Positions 35,508 through 42,823 of a stretch of 64,000 nucleotides of DNA are shown here, piece after piece. Under the pieces are notes generated by a model, which saw only the letters and a program-made list of their open reading frames with translations, had not been told where the DNA came from and ran no database searches. Positions within the stretch are counted from its first letter, which is position 1. The number at the start of each line of letters is the position of its first letter. Made by a program: the position numbers and the translations under genes. The DNA is from Flavisolibacter tropicus (GTDB lineage: Bacteria; Bacteroidota; Bacteroidia; Chitinophagales; Chitinophagaceae), in assembly GCF_001644645.1 (NCBI RefSeq), contig NZ_CP011390.1, positions 3,220,001-3,284,000 of the forward strand, given 5' to 3'.

Positions 35508-36860
35508 TTAGTTTGTTGCAACAGATCCGGCTATTTGCTTGTCAATAAGTGGAACCGAATCTACTGTATCATTCATTTCCAATACAATGATACTGCAAGC
35601 AGGATCTGGCATATTTCCCTTCCACGAAAGGGCTATTCTATTTTCCTGCTGATGCACGTTTACCTCACCACCTGCCAGGAACCAGGCTTTCAATACACTC
35701 CTTCCAGGCACTGCAGGTATACTCAACTGACTATTGTTATTGGAGTAGAGGTGCAGGAAAATTTTATTAGCCGAACGGGTAGACGATAAAAGGCTGTCCG
35801 GTTTATAGGGACCTCCCTTTGTATTGTAAATGGCTTGCTGGTTTATACGCAACCAATCACCCACCCCATTGAGTCTTTTTACCTGTCTTTTTTCAATCCG
35901 GCCATCAGGCATTGGGCCAACATTCAAAAGCAGATTACCATTACCTCCTGCTGTTTTCGACAACGTTTTAATGCACTGATCCAACGACTTCATTTCATCA
36001 TTGGGCTTCCACGACCATTGCTTGCAAATGGTGATACAAGACTCCCATGGATCATTCATGTTGATCTGGCCAATCTTTTGTTCTGGCGTCGCATAGTCGC
36101 CAATAGTACCAGCGTCCATCAATTCATGCTTGCCTTTTCCCAGCCTGTTATTGACTATTACATTCTTATCAATCGTTTTGATAAATAGATACATATCGGC
36201 AGCCATCTCCTGCGTCCAGGGTTGTTCCCAATTCCCATCAAACCAAAGCATGTAGGGTTGATAGGTTGTGATCAGCTCTTTCAGTTGATTTTTCATGTAT
36301 TGGGTAAAGCGTCCCATATCTGCTTTACTATCAGGTGTTTTATTACCATCATTGTGCAGGGGATAATCAGGATGATACCAATCGAGCACTGTATAATAGA
36401 TGCAAAACCGGATGTCATACTTCTTGCAAGCCTTTGCCAGCTTGCCTATTACATCTTTTTTATATGGCGTATTAGCAATGTTATAACTGGTGTACCTGGA
36501 AGGCCATAAACAAAATCCATCATGGTGCTTGGCTGTGATCGTAATGTATTTCATGCCAGCGGCTTTTGCGGTTTTCACCCAGCTTTCAGCATCAAACAAA
36601 ACCGGGTTAAACTCACGGAATAAACTATCATACTCCTCTTGGGGTACCTGGTGATTCCTGGACCAACTCAATTCTGTTCCTCGTAAGGTGACAGGGCCCC
36701 AATGAATAAACATACCAAACCGCTTATCCATAAAGTCCTGGAGAACAGAATCAGACGTTTTTTTACCGTTAGGAATAAATGACTGTGAATGAATGATAGG
36801 AACAAATGCAAACAGAATTCCTGTAAGTGCCAGTATTTTTTTAAACATAACTTTTGACAT
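35508..36860 (-). CDS. GH29 alpha-L-fucosidase, first gene of the saccharolytic operon
   Basis: The 450-aa secreted enzyme has a signal peptide (about residues 1-26). The GH29 signature runs from RFGMFIHWGP (47-56) through TAKHHDGFCLWPSRYTSYN (109-127) to the nucleophile D208 in YMLWFDGNWEQPW. The later LLLNVGPMPDGRI is also typical. It is closer to the relaxed-specificity subfamily A than the second GH29 in this operon. It removes terminal alpha-L-fucose, feeding the fucose catabolic genes at 1-16 kb. A shared PUL promoter lies 150 bp upstream. A second in-frame Met at residue 5 may be the true start. Confidence 0.92.
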   Translation of the reverse strand: MSKVMFKKILALTGILFAFVPIIHSQSFIPNGKKTSDSVLQDFMDKRFGMFIHWGPVTLRGTELSWSRNHQVPQEEYDSLFREFNPVLFDAESWVKTAKAAGMKYITITAKHHDGFCLWPSRYTSYNIANTPYKKDVIGKLAKACKKYDIRFCIYYTVLDWYHPDYPLHNDGNKTPDSKADMGRFTQYMKNQLKELITTYQPYMLWFDGNWEQPWTQEMAADMYLFIKTIDKNVIVNNRLGKGKHELMDAGTIGDYATPEQKIGQINMNDPWESCITICKQWSWKPNDEMKSLDQCIKTLSKTAGGNGNLLLNVGPMPDGRIEKRQVKRLNGVGDWLRINQQAIYNTKGGPYKPDSLLSSTRSANKIFLHLYSNNNSQLSIPAVPGRSVLKAWFLAGGEVNVHQQENRIALSWKGNMPDPACSIIVLEMNDTVDSVPLIDKQIAGSVATN

Positions 36861-37009
36861 ATTGAAGTACGCCCTTTAACCTTTAAAACTACTGTCCTGT
36901 TCCGGACAATTTAAACGGCATATACCAACCCATAAATCCCTGTGACCAGTACAGCTATTTGAATGATCAAGTAACGGGTATAAGGGTCCGTATTTTAAAT
37001 TTTTGCGCA

Positions 37010-37065
37010 TAAAAGTAGCGGGAAGGTGTCCTGCATTCAATAGACAATCCAATAATAGTAATAGA
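37010..37065 (-). promoter_or_regulatory. Shared PUL promoter/operator, copy for GH29/sulfatase operon
   Basis: Minus strand: distal TCTATT starts at 37065, proximal GTCTATTG has its TC starting at 37044 (21 bp later), and TACTTTTA occupies 37017-37010, 28 bp after the G. The leader to the GH29 start codon would be about 145 nt. Confidence 0.75.
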
Positions 37066-37134
37066 TTTTCCGCTTAAAAAGCAATGCATGGCCCCAGCCA
37101 CTAAAGGGGAGGGCCGCGCGGCAAAGGCCAAGCA

Positions 37135-37248
37135 GAATAATGAACAAGGAACAAGGAATAATGAATGAAGAAGGAAGCTAAGAGAAAGAAAAGAGTGGAA
37201 GGAGATAAGGAGGGAAATGATCAATGCTCAATGCTCAATGTTCAAGGT
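37135..37248. repeat. Two degenerate 7-bp-period arrays
   Basis: 37135-37176 reads GAATAAT, GAACAAG, GAACAAG, GAATAAT, GAATGAA, GAAGGAA. 37221-37248 reads TCAATGC, TCAATGC, TCAATGT, TCAAGGT. Each unit is 7 bp with drifting copies. Confidence 0.8.
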
Positions 37249-37272
37249 GCATTAAAAAAGAAAGGAAAATAA

Positions 37273-37301
37273 AAAAGCACTCCTTGAATAGGAGTGCTTT
37301 T
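37273..37301. terminator. Orphan hairpin terminator
   Basis: AAAAGCACTCC (37273-37283) and GGAGTGCTTTT (37291-37301) form a perfect 11-bp stem with A/T flanks that would work in either direction. It lies between divergent genes, so no annotated gene ends here. Confidence 0.75.
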
Positions 37302-37326
37302 GTTTTATAAAGAGGTTGGCTGTTTG

Positions 37327-37388
37327 GCTTGCAGCGTGCAGCGTGTAGCTTGCAGCTTTCTTTCACGTCTCCCGTTTGACGTTTCACG
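37327..37388. repeat. Two adjoining degenerate 7-bp-period arrays
   Basis: 37327-37361 reads GCTTGCA, GCGTGCA, GCGTGTA, GCTTGCA, GCTTTCT. 37361-37388 reads TTTCACG, TCTCCCG, TTTGACG, TTTCACG. The period is 7 bp in both although the unit sequences differ. Confidence 0.8.
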
Positions 37389-37397
37389 AGCCAAGCC

Positions 37398-38314
37398 CTC
37401 TCCGCCTTAAGGGGACTAGGAATCTGCGTTTTGATTTTTTTACATCAAAGCATATAGAACGTAATAAGGAAGTAGAAGAAGGACTACTTCCGCCAAAAAC
37501 CAAAAGTTCTTTCACTAGCTTTAACCACTTTTACAAATGCCCCTATGTACAAAATTTGTTGCTTACTTGCCCTTGTCTCAATATTAACCACTAGTGCCCA
37601 AGCTCAAAATAAGCTGCGACTGCTTTCCTACAACATCCGCAATGCCAAGGGCATGGATAACAAAACAGATTACGACCGCGTAGCCGCTGTACTGCTACAA
37701 ACCAAGGCACCCGTCATTGCCTTGCAGGAAGTAGATAGCGTGACCACCCGAAACGGCAAGGTAGATGTGCTGCAACTGCTGGCACAAAAAACAAAGATGC
37801 ATGCCGTTTATGGTGCTGCCATTCCCTACCAAGGTGGCAAGTACGGCATTGGAGTCCTCTCTAACGAAAAGCCTTTACAACACTACACAATACCATTACC
37901 CGGCAGGGAAGAAGAGCGCGTACTGCTGGTAGTAGAATTTAAGAAGTATGTTGTGTTCAACACGCACTTCTCGCTCACTGAGGCCGACCGCCTGACATCT
38001 GTAAACATCATCAACGAACAGGCTGCCCGTTTTCAAAAACCTATATATCTGTTGGGCGACTTCAACGCCGAACCCACCTCGCTGGTGCTATCTGCCTTAC
38101 AACAAAGCTGGACACTGCTCAGCGGCACAGCCTTCACCGTTCCTGCCACCACACCCAACAGCTGTATTGATTACATCTTCAGTCGCAATGCCAAAAAGAA
38201 AAAGAAACTAAGCGCAACCGTTATCAACGAGCCTATGGCGTCTGATCACCGGCCCGTGCTGGTAGAAACGAGATAGAGGCCCAACGCTCCCCCCTCTCAG
38301 CATAAGGCGGAGAG
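37398..38314. repeat. 12-bp inverted repeats flanking the nuclease-family gene
   Basis: CTCTCCGCCTTA at 37398-37409 is exactly inverted as TAAGGCGGAGAG at 38303-38314, bracketing the gene at 37545-38276. No transposase or target duplication is visible. Confidence 0.5.
37545..38276 (+). CDS. Secreted endonuclease/exonuclease/phosphatase-family protein
   Basis: The 243-aa protein has a signal peptide (about residues 1-20, ending SAQAQ). EEP-fold motifs are clear: LLSYNIRNAKG with the metal-coordinating Asn, ALQEVDSV with the catalytic Glu, LLGDFNAEPTS with Asp and Asn, and the C-terminal SDHRPVLVE with Asp-His. Such secreted proteins hydrolyse phosphodiesters or phosphomonoesters of nucleic acids, sphingolipids or inositides; the substrate is not evident. 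It is the only plus-strand gene between the operon and the GH43-like gene and sits in a repeat-rich island bracketed by inverted repeats. It has no shared promoter copy, so it may be unrelated to glycan use. Confidence 0.88.
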   Translation: MYKICCLLALVSILTTSAQAQNKLRLLSYNIRNAKGMDNKTDYDRVAAVLLQTKAPVIALQEVDSVTTRNGKVDVLQLLAQKTKMHAVYGAAIPYQGGKYGIGVLSNEKPLQHYTIPLPGREEERVLLVVEFKKYVVFNTHFSLTEADRLTSVNIINEQAARFQKPIYLLGDFNAEPTSLVLSALQQSWTLLSGTAFTVPATTPNSCIDYIFSRNAKKKKKLSATVINEPMASDHRPVLVETR

Positions 38315-38414
38315 CCCTAAACACAGAGCTACGCTAGAAAATGGTCATTGGCCAATAGTATTGCTGTATTTACCATTAATCAAGCAGCAGCAAAATACCA
38401 GTGGCCGAGCTTGA

Positions 38415-39611
38415 TCAATGCTTTTTTATTGGCTTAATGGGAAAGCAAACATTAAATGTATTATTCTCCGGCTGTACATGTTCTATGTCTCCTTTTGTGG
38501 GCTCCTCAATGGAGGCAGCAGCAAACAATGCCATCACCTGGCCTTTACTGTCAATAACAGTAAATGGGCGTTCCAGGTGCGCCAATTCAATCTTTTTGCC
38601 TCCTTTCATATGTAACTCCCGCAAGGAGATAAGTGGATGACTAGCAGGCTGCCAATTCAAACCATCTTTGGAGGTGATCAACGCTAAGGCTCCGAATTGC
38701 GGAATGATCTTTTTACTGTTAGAATAATATTTAACGGCCGCATAAAAACGCTTTCGCTTTTTATCATACCACATACAAGGATCCTCACAAGCCATGTCTG
38801 CACTGGTAAACACTTCTCCCACAAATTGGAAGGGCTGGTCAGGGCGATCGGCCTTGGCCATCCAGAAGGTCATGTTGCCTACATTTGGCTTCCGCGACTT
38901 AAACATCATGTAGTATTTCCCATCAGGACCTTGCGTTACCGTAGGATTGGTTGCCACCTCAAACGTATGTACATTATCAATAGTCATAATGGGACGTTCG
39001 GGTTTTTCAAAGTTACCGGCAATTAAATCTTTTATGCTTTTGGCCCGTATTACGCCGATACTTTGTGTACAGTTATATTTCAACCAATGGTGCCAATCGC
39101 GGCGCGTGGAAGAGTCCTTAAACTGATAATTGGCATTAAATGCGTTGCTGATATAATAGAGATAGTAGTCGTTACCAAATTTTCGGATCTGGGGATTATG
39201 CATGGTATACCGATCCCACTTTGCAGGATCACCATCTCCTTTTAAGATCGTTTTTACATAGTGGTAAGGACCTGTCAGTTTATCCGAAACCGCATAGGCA
39301 ATCTCGGAATACTTTAACCACCCTCTGAATCCATCAAAAATGTAATTCATAGAATCACCATCAGCTGTTCGTTTTCCATGAGGCCAGCGGGAATAAAACA
39401 TATGATACTTTCCATCTTCTCCTTTGATCACACTGCTGCACCAGGTATAATAATCCGGAGTAGAAAATAGGCCGGAAGAATCCACCTCACCTATTTGCGC
39501 ATTCAGGTTCAGATTATCCTGAGCAATTGCTGTAATAGCAGTAACGCTCAAAAATAGTTGCAGAGAAAAACACTTGAGTAAAAAGAATAGAAGCTGATTC
39601 ACAGATTTCAT
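38415..39611 (-). CDS. Secreted five-bladed beta-propeller glycosidase (GH43/GH117-like)
   Basis: The 398-aa protein has a signal peptide (about residues 1-31). Repeated blade motifs are seen: DYYTWCSSVIKGEDGKYHMF, MHNPQIRKFGNDYYLYYISN, NPTVTQGPDGKYYMMFKS and EDPCMWYDKKRKRFYAAVKY. Asp and Glu residues occur at blade starts as in clan F/J propeller glycosidases (GH43, GH32, GH117). The exact family cannot be fixed; galactofuranosidase, arabinosidase or anhydro-sugar hydrolase are all possible. It carries its own copy of the shared promoter about 80 bp upstream, which ties it to the same glycan system. Confidence 0.72.
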   Translation of the reverse strand: MKSVNQLLFFLLKCFSLQLFLSVTAITAIAQDNLNLNAQIGEVDSSGLFSTPDYYTWCSSVIKGEDGKYHMFYSRWPHGKRTADGDSMNYIFDGFRGWLKYSEIAYAVSDKLTGPYHYVKTILKGDGDPAKWDRYTMHNPQIRKFGNDYYLYYISNAFNANYQFKDSSTRRDWHHWLKYNCTQSIGVIRAKSIKDLIAGNFEKPERPIMTIDNVHTFEVATNPTVTQGPDGKYYMMFKSRKPNVGNMTFWMAKADRPDQPFQFVGEVFTSADMACEDPCMWYDKKRKRFYAAVKYYSNSKKIIPQFGALALITSKDGLNWQPASHPLISLRELHMKGGKKIELAHLERPFTVIDSKGQVMALFAAASIEEPTKGDIEHVQPENNTFNVCFPIKPIKKH

Positions 39612-39693
39612 TTAGCAATTCACTTTGTGGCAAGGCCAGTAATCCGTTTTGATTAGAGACCACCATACACTAAAAACCAAAAGCTCAAAAAGG

Positions 39694-39749
39694 TAAAATT
39701 ATATAGGCACAAAACTACTTACAATAGAAAATTCTCTAGTAGGCATAGA
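39694..39749 (-). promoter_or_regulatory. Shared PUL promoter/operator, copy for GH43-like gene
   Basis: Minus strand: distal TCTAT starts at 39749, proximal TCTATTG starts at 39728 (21 bp later), and TAATTTTA occupies 39701-39694 at the same 28-bp offset as other copies. Confidence 0.65.
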
Positions 39750-39870
39750 TTATCCTATGAAACCAGTGTGCGAGATTTAAACAAAAAGGCATCGAATTTA
39801 CACTACAGCATTGTGACATCTTGTCTACATACACTCCCTTTGCTTTTCCGGCAAGGAATCTTTTCGTTAA

Positions 39871-39933
39871 TTAGTTTGTCAATTGATTTTATTAGTTGGT
39901 CAACTAGTTTTTAAAATTGGTCAATTAACCTCA
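39871..39933 (+). promoter_or_regulatory. Three direct repeats of 21-bp period upstream of AraC gene
   Basis: The octamers TTTGTCAA (39875), TTGGTCAA (39896) and TTGGTCAA (39917) start exactly 21 bp apart, and flanking bases are also similar (16 of 21 match between the first two units). AraC-type regulators bind direct repeats of this spacing. The core TTGGTCAATT resembles TTAGTCCATT of the shared PUL promoter. Confidence 0.7.
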
Positions 39934-40067
39934 GCAACACTAGCTCACCCTTGTAGCTTCAGTACACATGTCAAAGTTTCTGGTTTGCGTTTGCAAATAA
40001 CAAAGTATAGCAGCAAAAGACATGGAAAATACTACTATCAAAAAAACGAATAGCTAACGGTTAGTAT

Positions 40068-40949
40068 ATGCGAGAATCAAGAAGAAGGGATGGTTTTGTA
40101 GGGGAAAAGCAAATTCTTATACCTAAAACCATCATACATAAACATATTACGAAGAACGATTTCCTGCATTCGCTCTTTATTACCAGTATCGGTTATTTTC
40201 CAAATGCACTATACCATTACCGTGAGAGAAAGAATGGTTGCGAGGACTATATCTTACTCTATTCCCTAGCAGGGAAAGGTAATATTGAAATAGGCAATGA
40301 ACGATTTGAACTGCAGCCCCATCAATTCATTATCATTCCTCCACATCGTTTTCATCGATACCAGGCCAATGTTAGCGATCCCTGGACCATTTACTGGATC
40401 CACTTTAGCAGTAATCAATTAGAAGCATTTAGCCGAGAGTTTAAAGTTGAACAATTTTTTACGCCAACCGACTTGTGTTACAATGATAAAATTGTTACCA
40501 CATGGAAAGAAATGTATTCCAGCCTAGCCAATGGATACGCTGCTGAAAGTATTGGATACGCTAATTTTTGCATGTACCGGTTCTTATCCTTTTTCTTATT
40601 TCCTAAAAGAAAAACCAGCCTTCCCAAAAAGGCATGTCCTTTTGATCAATCAATTGAATATATGAAAGCGAATCTTGAAAAAAGGCTAACCACACAAGAT
40701 ATCGCCAATCATTTTAAATACTCTTCTTCCCACTATACGGCACTTTTTAAAAAGAAAACCGGACTTTCTCCCATTGATTATTTTATCAAAATGAAAATCC
40801 ACTATGCATGCCAGTTGCTTACCCAAAGTGATTTAAAGATCAAGGAGGTGGCAGAAAAAATAGGCTATGAGGATCCTTACTATTTTTCCCGTCTTTTTAA
40901 GCTGGTCATGAATAAATCACCTAAGGATTACAGGAATACTAGTCTATAA
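40068..40949 (+). CDS. AraC-family transcriptional regulator with cupin sensor
   Basis: The 293-aa cytoplasmic protein has an AraC-type N-terminal sugar-binding cupin (about residues 35-135; DYILLYSLAGKGNIEIG, PHQFIIIPPHRFHRY) and a C-terminal double helix-turn-helix (about 195-290). The second HTH ends in IAEKIGYEDPYYFSRLFK-like sequence (VAEKIGYEDPYYFSRLFKLV) and SPKDYR. It is the only AraC-type gene in the window and lies between enzyme and transport operons. It is therefore the best in-window candidate to control the eight shared promoters, whose 21-bp direct half-sites suit an AraC activator. Its own upstream region carries related 21-bp repeats, suggesting autoregulation. The inducing ligand, perhaps fucose, is not known. 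Confidence 0.93.
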   Translation: MRESRRRDGFVGEKQILIPKTIIHKHITKNDFLHSLFITSIGYFPNALYHYRERKNGCEDYILLYSLAGKGNIEIGNERFELQPHQFIIIPPHRFHRYQANVSDPWTIYWIHFSSNQLEAFSREFKVEQFFTPTDLCYNDKIVTTWKEMYSSLANGYAAESIGYANFCMYRFLSFFLFPKRKTSLPKKACPFDQSIEYMKANLEKRLTTQDIANHFKYSSSHYTALFKKKTGLSPIDYFIKMKIHYACQLLTQSDLKIKEVAEKIGYEDPYYFSRLFKLVMNKSPKDYRNTSL

Positions 40950-40977
40950 AGGAATTAATCTAGTTTCTCTAAAATAA

Positions 40978-41011
40978 AAAGGCTGCCTCAAATAATTTTG
41001 AGACAGCCTTT
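40978..41011. terminator. Bidirectional terminator between AraC and susD genes
   Basis: GGCTG-c-CTCAAA (40981-40992) pairs with TTTGAG-a-CAGCC (40997-41008), flanked by AAA and TTT, in the gap between convergent genes. Confidence 0.85.
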
Positions 41012-41051
41012 ATTCTAATATCCAATCATAATAGAAACGACTATTTCCTTC

Positions 41052-42806
41052 TTACCATCCCGGATTTGGTGTCAGCTTCGGATTAAGTGTGATTTCATTG
41101 GTAGGAATATTATCTAGATAATCTCTACCCACGTTAAAATTATAACCACTAGCCATTGATGTTTTGAATGGATCAACAAGTCCTGATGCATCTGTAGGCA
41201 CCACAAGACCGGCTGCATATTCCGAAGCCAGGTAAGGAAATCCTGTAGGCCTTTTGCCCTTAAACAAGTTGTGGGCACGCCATCTGCGCCAATCGTCAAA
41301 TCTAAAGCCTTCGCATGCCAATTCTACTGCTCTTTCGCGTCTAATTTCATACAGCTCATTGCTCAAAGTATATCCAAAATCAGCATACTTGCTGCGGCTT
41401 GCATCGGCTTGAGCTGCAAAATTAGGCATACCAGCGCGGGCACGTAGCTTGTCTATTGAAGAAGCGTAATCAATGGCACCACCCAATTCAGCCTGTGCCT
41501 CTGCATAATTCAGCAATGCTTCTGCGTAACGAAAAACAACAGCACCCGTTTCACAAGCCGTGCTAAATCCAAGGGCTCCGCCTGCGGTTGGATCTTTTGG
41601 ATCAACACCCTTATTCATCTGAAAGCCAGTATAGTTTTTATTTTCACCAGACTTTTCCAGTGATGGCTTTACAAACAGCACTTTACCGGCAGAGTTATCC
41701 CACATGGTTTGTCCAGGAATCCAGATAACCTGCGAAAGTCTCGGATCGCAATCAGTACCAATTTTAGTAAGGAAAGCTGACCCTTTTACAGTTGCAGCAG
41801 TTCCATCATAATCATAAGGCGTTCCGTCCTTTTTCAGATAGTTCAGAATAAGTTCGCGAGTAGCGCTCAATCCGTTTGTACCTGATGTGATATACTGCTG
41901 GAAATTGTGTGAAAAAGTACTCTGACTTTTGTCAAACTTACACCACAACGTTACCTCTGTATTGGAACTCAGGTTAGTTGAGTTAAACAGTGCATTGTAG
42001 TCTGAGGCAGGTTTACCGGTATTGTAAATACCCACCTTGTATTTTCCAGGTGTCATTAGTTCTTTAGCCGCATCTACAGCTGCCTGGAAATACTTTGAAG
42101 GATTTGCTCCGCTAGTAGCAAATGGAGTACCTGCATGGTACTTCTGCCAAGAACCTTCAAATAAAGCAACACGCGTTTTGAAAATAAGCGCAGCTTCTTT
42201 ACTCAATCGGTTATTACCACCTGGCACATCTTTTAAAAGACTGAGTTTAGCAATTGCCTGATCTAAATGATACAGGATAGAATCAACAACCTGTGTTCTT
42301 GGCGTGCGTGCATCATACAAATGTGCATCATTAGCCAGCATGGAATTGGTATACCAAGGCACATCACCAAAAAAACGCACCTTTTCAAAATAAAACCAGG
42401 CCTTAAAAAAATGCGCCTCACCAACATATTGAGCAATATTGGCTGCCGGCTCATTTACTTTCTGATAGTTTTCAAAGAAAATATTAACCGCTCGGATGCT
42501 AGCCCAGTTCCAGCGGCCACCTGATGCAGTAGCTGTTCTGGTTCCATTCATCTGCGTAACGGGAATATTCTGTATCTGGTGATCAGAACCATTATAGGCA
42601 TCCATTCCTATATTACCATGGAAACCTGATTGATTTCTAAAAGTGGGGAACGCTGTATAAAACTGTAAAACATACGAGTTCAAATCACTCCCCGTTTTCC
42701 AATATTGATCATTAGAAATTTGATCAACTGGAGGAATATCCAGGTTTTTGCTGCACGATGACAAACTGAGAGCAGCAATACCCATATATAAAAATCGCTT
42801 AAGCAT
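41052..42806 (-). CDS. SusD/RagB-family glycan-binding lipoprotein (pair 1)
   Basis: The 584-aa protein has a lipobox (SLSSC, about residues 14-18) and the usual SusD start DIPPVDQISNDQYWKT. TPR-like helices include AHFFKAWFYFEKVRFFGDVPWY. The C-terminal SusD part contains FRYAEALLNYAEAQAELGG and YEIRRERAVELACEGFRFDDWRRW. It sits on the cell surface as the lid of the SusC transporter encoded 17 bp upstream and delivers oligosaccharides to it. Together they would import the sulfated fucose-containing oligomers. The exact ligand is not deducible. Confidence 0.95.
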   Translation of the reverse strand: MLKRFLYMGIAALSLSSCSKNLDIPPVDQISNDQYWKTGSDLNSYVLQFYTAFPTFRNQSGFHGNIGMDAYNGSDHQIQNIPVTQMNGTRTATASGGRWNWASIRAVNIFFENYQKVNEPAANIAQYVGEAHFFKAWFYFEKVRFFGDVPWYTNSMLANDAHLYDARTPRTQVVDSILYHLDQAIAKLSLLKDVPGGNNRLSKEAALIFKTRVALFEGSWQKYHAGTPFATSGANPSKYFQAAVDAAKELMTPGKYKVGIYNTGKPASDYNALFNSTNLSSNTEVTLWCKFDKSQSTFSHNFQQYITSGTNGLSATRELILNYLKKDGTPYDYDGTAATVKGSAFLTKIGTDCDPRLSQVIWIPGQTMWDNSAGKVLFVKPSLEKSGENKNYTGFQMNKGVDPKDPTAGGALGFSTACETGAVVFRYAEALLNYAEAQAELGGAIDYASSIDKLRARAGMPNFAAQADASRSKYADFGYTLSNELYEIRRERAVELACEGFRFDDWRRWRAHNLFKGKRPTGFPYLASEYAAGLVVPTDASGLVDPFKTSMASGYNFNVGRDYLDNIPTNEITLNPKLTPNPGW

Positions 42807-42823
42807 AAGAGTCTGTTGAATAA

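Larger units (their letters stand above)
36861..37544. other. Repeat-rich divergent intergenic region
   Basis: The 684-bp gap separates the GH29 operon (minus) from the nuclease-family gene (plus). Near the operon it holds the shared promoter. The rest holds four short degenerate arrays of 7-bp period, an isolated terminator hairpin and one arm of an inverted repeat whose partner lies beyond the next gene. An 85-codon reading frame at 36967-37224 is judged spurious. Confidence 0.7.
39612..40067. other. Divergent regulatory region between GH43-like gene and AraC regulator
   Basis: The 456-bp gap contains the minus-strand shared promoter at 39694-39749 and the plus-oriented 21-bp repeats at 39871-39933. 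No additional gene is seen. Confidence 0.65.

Noticed and set aside
36967..37224. 85-codon open frame on the minus strand
   Set aside because: It overlaps the shared promoter and a heptamer array; its hydrophobic run is produced by the purine-rich repeat strand, and no start signal or family resemblance is seen.
37135..37388. Possible CRISPR array
   Set aside because: Units are 7 bp and contiguous, without conserved 23-40 bp repeats or spacers, and no cas genes are present.
37398..38314. Insertion sequence
   Set aside because: The flanking inverted repeats are only 12 bp, no transposase is encoded between them and no target duplication is seen.
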